Shown here in pieces: positions 23,837-32,466 of a stretch of 37,664 nt of DNA; the first letter of the stretch is position 1; each line of letters begins with the position of its first letter. This DNA comes from Bacteroidales bacterium. Lineage in GTDB: Bacteria; Bacteroidota; Bacteroidia; Bacteroidales; Paludibacteraceae. A program made the position numbers and the translations under genes. The stretch lies in NCBI GenBank assembly GCA_021371875.1, contig JAJFVH010000109.1, forward strand, positions 1 to 37,664. Direction: 5' to 3'. The notes beneath the pieces were generated by a model. The model did not search any database, was not told the DNA's origin, and saw nothing but the letters and a program-made list of their open reading frames with translations.

Positions 23837-25276
23837 TTACAACACCTTGTAATTTGTGTTTTTGGGTTTCTTTTTATACAAAAACAGAACAAAAAGTACA
23901 ATAGAAATGACTATCCCGACACTATACGAAACCATAGGTGACACATGAAAACCTTCGGGGGCAATGAGAATATAGCTTATGCTTACAGTTGTCATAAACA
24001 TAGCTGGAAGTAGCGAAATGCCATAAAATTTCTTTTGTTTGGATAAATACACTGTTATTGCCCAAAGGGTGAAAACGGCCAGCGTTTGGTTGCACCAGGC
24101 AAAATACCGCCACAACACATCAAAATTCATTTGAAGAATTATAAAAGTCAGAATAAAAATCGGAATAGAAATTATCAGCCTTTTTTTCATTGGTTTTTGA
24201 TCGAATTGCAGAAAATCGGCAGCTATCAATCGTGCCGAACGCAAAGCGGTATCGCCCGAAGTGAGTGGAGCGGCAATAACACCGAGCAGAGCTAAAATTC
24301 CACCAAAATGGCCGAGCCAGGTTTTTGAAATCAAATCGACAACCACAGCCGGTTTATTGGCTGTCGGTGCAAGCCCGGCTACAAAATCCTGCAGTCCCTG
24401 AATGGAACCGAAAAAGCTCGAAGCCGCCGCCGCCCAAATCAGTGCCACGATGCCTTCGGCTACCATGCTGCCATAAAAAATGCGCCGGCCCAGTTTCTCG
24501 CTCTGAATACAGCGTGCCATTAAAGGCGATTGCGTGGCATGAAAACCTGAAATGGCTCCACAGGCAATTGACACAAACATGATGGGAAAAATAGGAAGTT
24601 TTTGAGGATGTAAATTTGCAAAACCTTCGGTAAATTCAGGTATCGGAGCACGATTTACAAAGATTGCCACTAAAATACCCAAAGCCATAAAAAGCAGGGC
24701 AAAGCCGAAAATAGGATAAATTTTACCAATTAATTTGTCGATAGGCAAGAGCGTGGCCAAAATGTAATAGACAAATACAATTACCACCCACCACATAGAA
24801 TTAATTACACCGGGAGTAAGATTAGCCAGTAAGTCGGCAGGCCCGGAAACGAATACTGCCCCGACCAAAATCATTAACACCAATGAAAATACACGCATAA
24901 ATTGCTTTATCCCCGACCCGAGTTCCTGTCCGACAAGTTCGGGCAGGCTGGCGCCATTATTGCGTATGGACATCATTCCCGAAAAATAATCGTGTACCCC
25001 ACCTGCAAAAATAGTTCCGAGCACAATCCACAAGAACGATGCAGAACCGAACATAACGCCCATAATAGCACCGAAAATCGGTCCTAAACCGGCAATATTC
25101 AAAAACTGAATCAGGAAAACACGCCACCACGGTAACGGTACATAATCCACCCCATCGGGATTGGCAATAGCCGGCGTCGGCCGGTTTTTATCAACTTCAA
25201 AAATTCGTTCGGCTATTTTCCCGTAAACTATGTAGCCCAATATCAGGACTATGATAGAAATAATAAAGCTGTACAT
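23837..25276 (-). CDS. cstA: Carbon starvation protein CstA-type peptide/pyruvate transporter (short form)
   Basis: CstA proteins are multi-pass inner-membrane transporters linked to uptake of peptides and pyruvate. The 479-residue protein has about 13 hydrophobic segments and the conserved N-terminal block AGLGPIFGAIMG..FLWIVLGTIFAGGVHDYFSGMMSIRNNG, here given in part, plus TSGDTALRSARLI in the middle. E. coli CstA is about 700 residues; this short form is frequent in Bacteroidota and appears complete, not truncated. A perfect 16-base palindrome lies 15 bases upstream of the ATG. The gene stands between the GNAT-like gene and rlmD, with gaps over 110 bases on both sides. Confidence 0.92.
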   Translation of the reverse strand: MYSFIISIIVLILGYIVYGKIAERIFEVDKNRPTPAIANPDGVDYVPLPWWRVFLIQFLNIAGLGPIFGAIMGVMFGSASFLWIVLGTIFAGGVHDYFSGMMSIRNNGASLPELVGQELGSGIKQFMRVFSLVLMILVGAVFVSGPADLLANLTPGVINSMWWVVIVFVYYILATLLPIDKLIGKIYPIFGFALLFMALGILVAIFVNRAPIPEFTEGFANLHPQKLPIFPIMFVSIACGAISGFHATQSPLMARCIQSEKLGRRIFYGSMVAEGIVALIWAAAASSFFGSIQGLQDFVAGLAPTANKPAVVVDLISKTWLGHFGGILALLGVIAAPLTSGDTALRSARLIAADFLQFDQKPMKKRLIISIPIFILTFIILQMNFDVLWRYFAWCNQTLAVFTLWAITVYLSKQKKFYGISLLPAMFMTTVSISYILIAPEGFHVSPMVSYSVGIVISIVLFVLFLYKKKPKNTNYKVL

Positions 25277-25290
25277 GATTGGTTAATTGA

Positions 25291-25306
25291 TTAATCAGCT
25301 GATTAA
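25291..25306. promoter_or_regulatory. 16-bp palindrome upstream of cstA
   Basis: TTAATCAGCTGATTAA is a perfect palindrome 15-30 bases before the cstA ATG, surrounded by further ATTAA/TTAAT repeats. It could be an operator for cstA. No regulator can be named. Confidence 0.4.
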
Positions 25307-25422
25307 GTGAATTGAACGTTGAAAAAGTTGAGGGAAACAAAGAGAATCATTCACTTAGGCATCCGGAGCTTATTCAACTTAATATACTCATTCAACTTTC
25401 AAACTTTATGAACTTTATAAAC

Positions 25423-26835
25423 TCACGCTCTCTTTTCCAGCAGCACCACATTTTCCACATGATGCGTATGTGGAAACATATCCACCGGCTGAACCGCAGT
25501 AACTTTATAAGCTGCATCGAGCAGACTTAAATCGCGGGCTTGTGTGGCCGGGTTGCAACTCACATACACGATGCGTTCGGGCGCTGCAAAAAGCATAGCA
25601 TTAATCACATCTTCGTGCATTCCGGCGCGTGGCGGATCGGTAATAATTACATCCGGCTTGCCGTGTTTTTCGATAAAGGCAGCGTTAAGCAGGTCTTTCA
25701 TATCGCCGGCATAGAAAAGCGTATTGTTTATATTATTCAGCTTCGAATTCATCACAGCGTCTTCGATGGCTTCAGGAACATATTCAATACCAACGACCTG
25801 ACGTGCCTGATGGGCTACAAAGTTGGCAATCGTCCCGGTTCCCGTGTAAAGATCATACACCAGTTCGTTCCCTGTAAGCCCGGCAAAGTTTCGGGCAATT
25901 TTATATAATTCGTAAGCCTGCTTGGAATTGGTTTGATAAAAAGATTTCGGACCGATTTTAAATTTCAGTCCTTCCATCTCCTCATAAATACATTCAGCGC
26001 CTTTGAAAACCAACACTTCCTGATCGGTAATCGTGTCGTTGGCTTTGGAATTGATAATATATAACAAGGAGGTTATTTGTGGAAATTTATTGGCAACATG
26101 TTGTAACAAAGCATCCTGCGCTTTTTTATCTTCGTAAAAGAAAACCATAATCACCATCAGTTCATCCGTAGAAGTTGTCCGGATCATCATAGTACGTAAA
26201 AATCCTTCCTGTGAACGTAAGTCGAAGAAGGTCAGTTCTTTTGCAAGCGCATAACGGCGAATTTCATTGCGGATTTCATTAGAAATATCATTTTGCAGCC
26301 AGCATTTATTGATATCGAGCACTTTGTCGAACTGACCCGGAATATGAAAACCTACGGCATTCATCGTATCAAATTCTTTTTCTTCGGCAATTTCTTCGAA
26401 AGTACGCCAGCGTTTGTTAGAGAAAGTGAACTCCAGTTTATTGCGGTAAAATTCGGTTCGTTTCGATCCGAGAATCGGGGCAATCTCGGGTAATTCTATT
26501 TTCCCGATGCGTGTCAGATTATCGGCCACCTGTTTTTGCTTGTAACGAATTTGTTCGCTATATGGCAAAATCTGCCATTTGCAACCACCACAAATACCAT
26601 AATGTTCGCAAACCGGCTCTGTACGCTTATCGGAATAAGTGTGAAAATGCACAGGACGCGCTTCCATGAAATGGCTTTTTTTGCGTGTTACCTGCAAATC
26701 GACTACATCGCCCGGCACTGCAAAGGGTACAAAAACCACCATGTCATTGATTTTAGTAATGGCTTTGCCTTCGGCGGCTATATCGGTAATGGTTACATTG
26801 GTAAGAATCGGAAGTGGTTTTTTATTTTTTACCAT
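25423..26835 (-). CDS. rlmD: 23S rRNA (uracil-C5)-methyltransferase of the RlmD/TrmA family
   Basis: This enzyme methylates C5 of uridine in 23S rRNA. The order of domains is classical: an N-terminal TRAM RNA-binding domain (about 1-65), an iron-sulfur cluster motif with Cys76, Cys82, Cys85 (CEHYGICGGC) and a fourth Cys in NKCWLQ near 175, then the SAM methyltransferase fold with YDLYTGTGTI, the motif TDPPRAGMHE and the nucleophile region SCNPATQARDL. The protein is 470 residues. The exact target (U1939 as RlmD, or U747/both as in RlmCD) cannot be decided from sequence alone. It is transcribed divergently from the TIGR02757 gene. Confidence 0.93.
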   Translation of the reverse strand: MVKNKKPLPILTNVTITDIAAEGKAITKINDMVVFVPFAVPGDVVDLQVTRKKSHFMEARPVHFHTYSDKRTEPVCEHYGICGGCKWQILPYSEQIRYKQKQVADNLTRIGKIELPEIAPILGSKRTEFYRNKLEFTFSNKRWRTFEEIAEEKEFDTMNAVGFHIPGQFDKVLDINKCWLQNDISNEIRNEIRRYALAKELTFFDLRSQEGFLRTMMIRTTSTDELMVIMVFFYEDKKAQDALLQHVANKFPQITSLLYIINSKANDTITDQEVLVFKGAECIYEEMEGLKFKIGPKSFYQTNSKQAYELYKIARNFAGLTGNELVYDLYTGTGTIANFVAHQARQVVGIEYVPEAIEDAVMNSKLNNINNTLFYAGDMKDLLNAAFIEKHGKPDVIITDPPRAGMHEDVINAMLFAAPERIVYVSCNPATQARDLSLLDAAYKVTAVQPVDMFPHTHHVENVVLLEKRA

Positions 26836-26875
26836 GAAAGAATTTCTTAAAAAAATGATCGAATAATTCGGAATA

Positions 26876-26883
26876 CAAAAATA
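26876..26883 (-). promoter_or_regulatory. -7 element of the rlmD promoter
   Basis: The minus strand reads TATTTTTG, matching TAnnTTTG, about 41 bases upstream of the rlmD ATG. No clear -33 element is visible. Confidence 0.4.
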
Positions 26884-27074
26884 CTACTTTTTCGCTAATC
26901 GTCCCATAAATGGGATGGCAATTAAATCTTAGGGTGCCATATTATTTATTTATTTTCTGTTATTTATGTTTCTTTGGCGCTGAGGAATTTTTATTTTATA
27001 TTTCAATGTTTACCTGCAAACAATCTCCCTGTTTTTCCGTTTCAACTGAATACTACATCAAAAAACAAACCCTG

Positions 27075-27872
27075 ATGAATTTACTTTTTTCTGACATAAA
27101 ATACCTGCTCGACGACCGCGTCCGCCAATATAACAAACCTAATTTTATCACAACCGATCCGGTACAGATTCCACATCGTTTCAACCGGAAAGAAGATATT
27201 GAAATCGCAGGATTTCTGGCGGCAACTATCGCCTGGGGACAACGAAAAAGCATTATCAACAATGCCAACCGGCTGATGGAGTTAATGGATAATTCGCCTT
27301 ACGAATTTTTAATGTCTGATTATTCATCCGTTGACTTTGAATCATCTGAGGAATATAACCGGTTGCAGAATTTTGTCCACCGCACTTTTAATGGAAACGA
27401 CTGCCTGTTTTTTCTCTCTTCACTGAAAAACATTTACCAAAATCACGGAGGTTTGGAACAGGTTTTCACCCAGGGTTATCAAGCCGGCGGAACAATTTTC
27501 GGCGCATTACAACATTTCAGGCAGGTATTCTTGGAAATTCCGCACGACAATCATGTGCGGAAACATTTATCGGATGCAGCGGCCAATTCAAGTGCAAAAC
27601 GACTGAACATGTACTTGCGCTGGATGGTACGAACCGATGAAAATGACGTTGATTTCGGACTTTGGAAAAACATTCCCATGTCGGCATTAATGCTTCCCCT
27701 CGATGTGCATACCGGCGACGTAGGGCGCGCATTGGGAATTTTACAACGCAAGCAAAACGACTGGAAAGCCGTGGAAGAAATTACTTCAATTTTACGCAGT
27801 TTCGACCCTGAAGATCCCGTTCAATATGATTATGCTTTGTTTGGTTATGGCCTTTGTGAACTAAAGAAATAA
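27075..27872 (+). CDS. TIGR02757 family protein
   Basis: This 265-residue cytoplasmic protein belongs to a conserved Bacteroidota/Spirochaete family of unknown function. Recognisable segments are LDDRVRQYNKPNFITTDPVQIPHRF, shown here only in part, FLAATIAWGQRKSI and PLDVHTGDVGRALGIL. The C-terminal half resembles helix-hairpin-helix DNA glycosylases in pattern, but no catalytic role is established. I place the start at the ATG at 27075. The frame is open 55 codons further, but that extension is not family-like and covers the promoter region. A 7-bp hairpin follows the stop. Confidence 0.88.
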   Translation: MNLLFSDIKYLLDDRVRQYNKPNFITTDPVQIPHRFNRKEDIEIAGFLAATIAWGQRKSIINNANRLMELMDNSPYEFLMSDYSSVDFESSEEYNRLQNFVHRTFNGNDCLFFLSSLKNIYQNHGGLEQVFTQGYQAGGTIFGALQHFRQVFLEIPHDNHVRKHLSDAAANSSAKRLNMYLRWMVRTDENDVDFGLWKNIPMSALMLPLDVHTGDVGRALGILQRKQNDWKAVEEITSILRSFDPEDPVQYDYALFGYGLCELKK

Positions 27873-27876
27873 ACCA

Positions 27877-27895
27877 CCACCTGCAAAACAGGTGG
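27877..27895 (+). terminator. Short hairpin after the TIGR02757 gene
   Basis: CCACCTG-caaaa-CAGGTGG forms a perfect 7-bp stem four bases after the stop codon, with only ATTT following. It is a weak intrinsic terminator candidate, or a scar at the edge of the adjoining insertion-sequence remnant. Confidence 0.4.
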
Positions 27896-27910
27896 ATTTC
27901 CAAGTTGAAT

Positions 27911-28200
27911 TAACCTGTTGTTGTAATTCAACAAAACGATTATAGGATAGCAATTGAGGAAATTCCTTGTTCAAATGTTGACTTATATAAAACAAATCGT
28001 AATGTCCCAAATTCCTTTCTCCTAAATGAAAGTATATCAGGATGGTTATTATTTCGCTATGAGAGAACTTTCCATGCTTGTTCCTGGTCTTTTTATTGTT
28101 GTCTGCTTGTATAATATGTTTTTTTGCATGATTGGTCAAATCCTTTTGAAGAATCATCGCATAAATAGAAAATTTCAGTAATTTCGTTAGTGCTTAACAT
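27911..28200 (-). pseudogene. IS982-family transposase remnant, frameshifted and 3'-truncated
   Basis: Two overlapping frames together read like the N-terminus of an IS982-type transposase. From the ATG at 28198-28200, MLSTNEITEIFYLCDDS..DQSCKK runs in one frame. It shifts by one base at a run of seven A (plus T7 at 28119-28125) into KHIIQADNNKKTRN..FSHSEIITILIYFHLG..YDLFYISQHLNKEFPQLLSYNRFVEL, given here in pieces. Homology ends after about 85 residues near 27911, and the catalytic DDE region is missing. No inverted repeats of the original element were found. The remnant is dead, although the A7 could originally have been a slippery site. It lies between TIGR02757 and the CNNM/CBS gene. Confidence 0.75.
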
Positions 28201-28363
28201 AACGATGTGTTTTAGTTATTGATTTGTATTTCAATACTATAAATATAATAATTATCTCTGAGTAGGCTATCCATTTTACATCTTTTTTATATCGAACTCG
28301 CGTTATTTTACAAAATCAACAACAAAAATGAAAAACCAATAATCAGAATTATCAATTAGTTGT

Positions 28364-28371
28364 TATATTTG
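28364..28371 (+). promoter_or_regulatory. -7 element of the CNNM/CBS gene promoter
   Basis: TATATTTG is a perfect TAnnTTTG match. Transcription would start near 28378, which is at or just after the first TTG of the reading frame (28376). The true start is therefore either leaderless or the next in-frame TTG at 28403. The other bases of 28201-28375 are AT-rich and show nothing else. Confidence 0.5.
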
Positions 28372-28375
28372 CACT

Positions 28376-29659
28376 TTGTCAATCAATATATTTCAATTTA
28401 TTTTGGAAAACATTATCTACATCTTTTGGTCGTTGGTTTTCTCTGCCTTCTTCTCGGGCATGGAAATAGCTTTTGTTTCGTCAAACAAACTGCGATTTGA
28501 ATTGGACAAGAAACAAAAAAACCTGGCTTCGAGCATTCTGTCCATCTTTTACCGCAACCCACAGCGGTATATTTCCACCATGTTGGTAGGAAACAATATC
28601 TGCCTTGTCATCTATGGTATACTCATGGCAGAGGCGCTTACGCCCTGGCTCGACGCATTGGGAAATCAGGTTTTAATCACTTTGTCACAAACAATAATTG
28701 CAACAATAATTGTATTGATTACGGGCGAATTCTTACCCAAAACAATTTTCCGTATCAATCCCAATTTATGGCTTCGTGTTTTTTCATGGTTGTTACTCGC
28801 TTTTTATGTTATCCTGTATCCTGTATCAAGTTTCAGCTCATGGTTATCAGTTCGTATTATGAAATTATTGGGCATGGGTATCGGCCCTGCTGTCAGCGAG
28901 AATATGTTTTCGCGCATCGATTTAAACTATCTTATCCAGGAAAGTTTTGACAACGACCAGAGCGAAAAAGAAATTGAAAATGAAGTGAAGATATTTCAGA
29001 ATGCCCTCGATTTTTCGAAAGTTAGACTTCGCGACTGCTCAGTTCCCCGTACCGAAATCATAGCGTTGGATTTCAATACCGATGTCGACACCCTGAAACA
29101 AACTTTTATCGAAACCGGCTTGTCGAAAATTCCTATTTATAAAACGGATATTGACAATATTATCGGATACATTCATTCTTCCGAAATGTTTGAGCACCAA
29201 AAAGAATGGAAAAAATACATCAATCAAATCCCGATTGTTCCCGAAAACATGGCCGCGCAAAAACTCATGAAACTATTTATGAAGCAAAAGAAAAGTATTG
29301 CTGTTGTAGTTGACGAATTTGGAGGCACTGCAGGAATTGTTACACTCGAGGATATTATGGAGGAAATTTTCGGCGAGATAGAAGACGAGCACGACAACCG
29401 GGGCGACATCGCCGAGCAAACGGCTGAAAACGAATTTTTGTTTTCAGGCAGGATGAAAGTAAAAACGGCAAATTCAAAATTCAATTTAAACATCCCTGAA
29501 TCGGACGAATACGAGACCATTGCCGGTTTTATCCTACACCATCATCAACATTTCCCTAAACTGAACGAATTAATCAGGATAGAAGGATTTACATGCAAAT
29601 GTGTAAAAGTAACCAACAACAGAATAGAGATGGTCAGGATAAGTATCGGTAATAAATAG
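28376..29659 (+). CDS. CNNM/CBS-domain (HlyC/CorC, 'hemolysin'-type) membrane protein
   Basis: The order is an N-terminal CNNM (DUF21) membrane domain with about four segments (to about residue 165, containing FSAFFSGMEIAFVSSNKLR and TGEFLPKTIFR), two CBS domains (about 200-325, with RDCSVPRTEIIALD and VDEFGGTAGIVTLEDIMEEI), and a C-terminal CorC/HlyC transporter-associated domain. Relatives are implicated in Mg/Co efflux; GldE of gliding bacteria is a paralogue. The 427 residues fit the family. The first ATG is far inside the membrane domain, so a TTG start is used; 28376 aligns with the family length but coincides with the inferred transcription start, and 28403 is the alternative. A repeat begins at its stop codon. 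Confidence 0.88.
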   Translation: MSINIFQFILENIIYIFWSLVFSAFFSGMEIAFVSSNKLRFELDKKQKNLASSILSIFYRNPQRYISTMLVGNNICLVIYGILMAEALTPWLDALGNQVLITLSQTIIATIIVLITGEFLPKTIFRINPNLWLRVFSWLLLAFYVILYPVSSFSSWLSVRIMKLLGMGIGPAVSENMFSRIDLNYLIQESFDNDQSEKEIENEVKIFQNALDFSKVRLRDCSVPRTEIIALDFNTDVDTLKQTFIETGLSKIPIYKTDIDNIIGYIHSSEMFEHQKEWKKYINQIPIVPENMAAQKLMKLFMKQKKSIAVVVDEFGGTAGIVTLEDIMEEIFGEIEDEHDNRGDIAEQTAENEFLFSGRMKVKTANSKFNLNIPESDEYETIAGFILHHHQHFPKLNELIRIEGFTCKCVKVTNNRIEMVRISIGNK

Positions 29660-29800
29660 CGCTTGACAGAAAACTCAGTGTTTGATAAGAAAAGGTCAAG
29701 GCGCACGAAACAGCAAAAACACGGAGTTTACTCCTGTAAATGAGTAGTTTTTGATGTGAGTGCAACGCAGGGATTGGCATTTTCCTGCAAACACTAAATA
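29656..29800 (+). repeat. Structured ~150-bp repeat, copy A (inverted copy at 37236-37389)
   Basis: The element begins on the stop codon of the CNNM/CBS gene with AAATAGCGCTTGA and ends GCAAACACTAAATA. Nearly the same sequence, inverted, follows mgsA. Shared blocks include GTGTTTGATAAGAAAA, GAAACAGCAAAA and TGAGTAGTTTTTGATGTGAG. AGTGTTTG (29677-29684) pairs with CAAACACT (29788-29795), enclosing a small hairpin TTTAC-tcct-GTAAA at 29727-29740. The rest of the 374-base gap to the foldase gene is AT-rich leader and promoter sequence. Confidence 0.75.
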
Positions 29801-29970
29801 AAAAACAATCCACATCACAACAACCCTGTTTTTTTTTGACCATTTAATTATTTTTCGCACCGATAGGAAACCTTTAAAGGGGAAGAAATGCAACCTGTTG
29901 AATTTCAATATACACGAAGCATTATAAACATAAAAAAAGGAAAAATTGCAAAACTCACAGGTTTTTTTTG

Positions 29971-29978
29971 TATATTCG
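29971..29978 (+). promoter_or_regulatory. Candidate -7 element of the foldase gene
   Basis: TATATTCG has one mismatch to TAnnTTTG, 56 bases before the ATG at 30034, with a TTG about 22 bases upstream (29946-29948). Confidence 0.35.
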
Positions 29979-30033
29979 TGCCCTCAAATTCAACAGAATA
30001 ATAAATTTTAAAAATACATCTTAATTAAAAGAA

Positions 30034-32148
30034 ATGGCTATTTTAGGAAAAATCAGAAGCAGAGGAGTTTTACTGATGATTGTAGTAGGACTTGCATTAC
30101 TTGCCTTTATTATCGGCGATGCCTTGACACAAGGTTCGTCTTATTTTAATAAATCGCGTGAAACAGTTGCAGAAATTGAGGGTGAAAAAATCAACATCAA
30201 CGACTATTCGGCTATGATAGACCAAATGGTTGAAGTGTACAAAATTGAAACAGGCCAATCTGATTTGAGCGAAGAAATTACTTCCCAGCTACGCACGTCC
30301 GTTTGGGAAAACCTGGTTAACGAGAAACTGATAAACGCTGAAGCTAAAAAAATGGGACTGACAGTAAGCGCCGAAGAACTTTCGGATTACTTAATCGGAA
30401 ACAAGATTCACCCTTTAATTTCACAACGTCGGGCATTCTCAGGTGAAAACGGGCAATTCAGCCGCCCAATGCTGGTTCAGTTCCTGAACAGCCTGGAACA
30501 AACTCCCGAAAATGATGAAATGCGCCAGCAAATTGCAAAGCTAAAAAACTATTGGTTGTTTTGGGAAAAAACCGTAAAAAATGCCGTCTTACAGGAAAAA
30601 TACAACGCCCTGATAGCTAAAGCCGTAACAGCTAATAGCCTTGATGCGAAAATGATTTTTGAAGCTTCGAAAACAAGCGTAGACGTAAATTATGTGGTAC
30701 AACCCTATTTTGCCGTTGCCGATTCTGCCGTTAAGGTAACCAACAGTGAAATCAAGGAACGCTATAATAAACAAAAAGAGCTATACAAACAAGAAGCCAA
30801 CTGTACAATTAATTACGTTGTTTTCAACGTAAAACCTTCGCCTGAGGATTACAAAAAAGCCGAAACGACCATGAACTCCCTGAGTGAAGAATTTAAAACC
30901 ACATCAGATGTTCCCGGCTTTACAAACGCTAACTCTGAAGTAAGATACGATGGAACTCCATATTCCGAAAAAACCGTACCGGCAAATCTTAAAGATTTCG
31001 CATTCGGGAATGCTCCGGGTTCGGTAATGGGCCCCATTTTTGCAAACGACGCTTACACAATGGCTCGCGTTGTCGAAACAGGTATAATGCAGTCGGATTC
31101 AGTAAAATTACGCCATATATACCTCACTGCCAATGACGAAGCTAAAACTGACAGCCTTATCGCCGCTATCAAAAGTGGAGCTGACTTTGGCGAGTTGGCT
31201 AAAAAACACTCTGCTGTGCAACAAACTGCTGCCAACGGGGGTGAAATAGGTTGGATATTTCAGGGCGTTCGGGGATTAAATAAAGAACTGACCGATAAAG
31301 CTTTTGCAAGCGGCACAAATGAAATTTTCACTTTAAAAGATGCCCAGGGTACACAAATCATGCAGGTAATGGAAAAAACACCTGCCCGCAGGAAAGTAAG
31401 ATTAGCAATCCTCGAGATTAAAGTGGCCACAAGTAATGCAACCGTAAGTAAAATATACAACGAAGCTAAACAATTTGCAGCCGAACTTTCGGGCGATAAA
31501 TTCGATCAAAAAGCACAGGAAAAGAAATACGATGTCCGCACGGCGTCCGAATTGCTTCAATCCACCGAGAAAATTGCCGACATAAACAACTCGCGTCAGA
31601 TTATTCGTTGGGCTTTCGAAAGTAAAAAAGGCGATGTTTCGGATGTGTATGACTGCTCAAACCAGTTTGTAGTTGCCACCACCACCGAAATCAACGAAAA
31701 AGGATATCGCCCGCTCGAAAAAGTTGCCGACCTGATTAAAGCGGAATTGATACGCGACAAAAAAGCGGAATTGATGATTAAAAATCTCGCAGCGCAAACT
31801 GCTAAAAGTCCAACCATTGAAAGTTTGGGCGCTACCATCGGAAGCGAAGTGAAATCGGCTCCTGCCGTTAACTTCGAAGCAAACCAATTCGGCGTTGCAG
31901 GATTCGAACCGGCGGTAATCGGGAAAGTATCGGTACTGCCGGCCAACAAGCTCTCGGCTCCTATCAAAGGAAATGCCGGCGTTTATGTGCTGCTGCCTAC
32001 CAATCCGCAGGTAAACCAAAATCCTTTCGATGCAAAAATGCAGATTATGATGTTAAATGCCCGTATGAGTTATTCATTGCCTTACATGATTACTCAGGAT
32101 ATGCGCGACAAAGCCGATTTGAAAGATAATCGTCTGATTTTCTTCTAA
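30034..32148 (+). CDS. PpiD/SurA-like periplasmic peptidyl-prolyl isomerase and chaperone
   Basis: This 704-residue protein is anchored by one N-terminal membrane segment (about 12-30, VLLMIVVGLALLAFIIGDA) with its body in the periplasm. A SurA-type N-terminal chaperone region (about 45-230) is followed by at least one parvulin PPIC rotamase domain (about 345-450, with SVKLRHIYL, SGADFGELAKKHS and GGEIGWI). A second, degenerate parvulin-like region may follow. Such proteins help outer-membrane and exported proteins fold. The architecture matches E. coli PpiD (623 residues) but is longer, as is usual in Bacteroidota. It ends at a strong intrinsic terminator (32175-32206). Confidence 0.88.
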   Translation: MAILGKIRSRGVLLMIVVGLALLAFIIGDALTQGSSYFNKSRETVAEIEGEKININDYSAMIDQMVEVYKIETGQSDLSEEITSQLRTSVWENLVNEKLINAEAKKMGLTVSAEELSDYLIGNKIHPLISQRRAFSGENGQFSRPMLVQFLNSLEQTPENDEMRQQIAKLKNYWLFWEKTVKNAVLQEKYNALIAKAVTANSLDAKMIFEASKTSVDVNYVVQPYFAVADSAVKVTNSEIKERYNKQKELYKQEANCTINYVVFNVKPSPEDYKKAETTMNSLSEEFKTTSDVPGFTNANSEVRYDGTPYSEKTVPANLKDFAFGNAPGSVMGPIFANDAYTMARVVETGIMQSDSVKLRHIYLTANDEAKTDSLIAAIKSGADFGELAKKHSAVQQTAANGGEIGWIFQGVRGLNKELTDKAFASGTNEIFTLKDAQGTQIMQVMEKTPARRKVRLAILEIKVATSNATVSKIYNEAKQFAAELSGDKFDQKAQEKKYDVRTASELLQSTEKIADINNSRQIIRWAFESKKGDVSDVYDCSNQFVVATTTEINEKGYRPLEKVADLIKAELIRDKKAELMIKNLAAQTAKSPTIESLGATIGSEVKSAPAVNFEANQFGVAGFEPAVIGKVSVLPANKLSAPIKGNAGVYVLLPTNPQVNQNPFDAKMQIMMLNARMSYSLPYMITQDMRDKADLKDNRLIFF

Positions 32149-32174
32149 AAATACGATTAAAATACATGTTTTTT

Positions 32175-32212
32175 GAAAACGGGATGAACAATTTCATCCC
32201 GTTTTCTTTTTT
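32175..32212 (+). terminator. Intrinsic terminator of the foldase gene
   Basis: GAAAACGGGATGAA (32175-32188) and its perfect complement (32193-32206) form a 14-bp stem with loop CAAT, followed directly by six T. It is the clearest rho-independent terminator in the window. Confidence 0.9.
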
Positions 32213-32238
32213 ATTATTATCCGCAATGTATCCTAATT

Positions 32239-32340
32239 TATATTTCGGTGCGCTGCACCTTTGTGCTTTTTCTGCTTGTATTTTCTACCAATATATCGGG
32301 ACTCTGTCCCTTGTCGGCATGGACAGCGCACCGAAATATA
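32239..32340. repeat. 102-bp element with perfect 17-bp terminal inverted repeats
   Basis: TATATTTCGGTGCGCTG (32239-32255) and its exact complement (32324-32340) bound a 68-base T/C-rich interior that contains a small GGGAC-tct-GTCCC hairpin. It lies between two convergent genes. It codes for nothing and may be a small inverted-repeat element or the 3' structure of the dehydrogenase transcript. The remaining part of 32149-32466 shows no other feature. Confidence 0.6.
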
Positions 32341-32466
32341 TTATTTGAAACTTTAGGAGCTTTTACGGATAATCATTTTATGTTTAATAACACACGGTTG
32401 ATTTTAAAACCTATTAAAAGGCATGACTCATTGCGCGACTCAATCACAAAACCCAATTATAACCTC

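Noticed and set aside
25540..25908. Plus-strand reading frame of 122 codons
   Set aside because: It lies antisense within rlmD and shows no recognisable protein pattern.
26910..27074. 55-codon upstream extension of the TIGR02757 gene
   Set aside because: The extension is hydrophobic and Cys-rich, unlike the family, and covers the leader; MNLLFSDIKYLLDDR at 27075 is the typical start.
28376..29659. Naming the CNNM/CBS gene gldE
   Set aside because: The domain order fits, but GldE is only one of several paralogues and no gliding genes are nearby.
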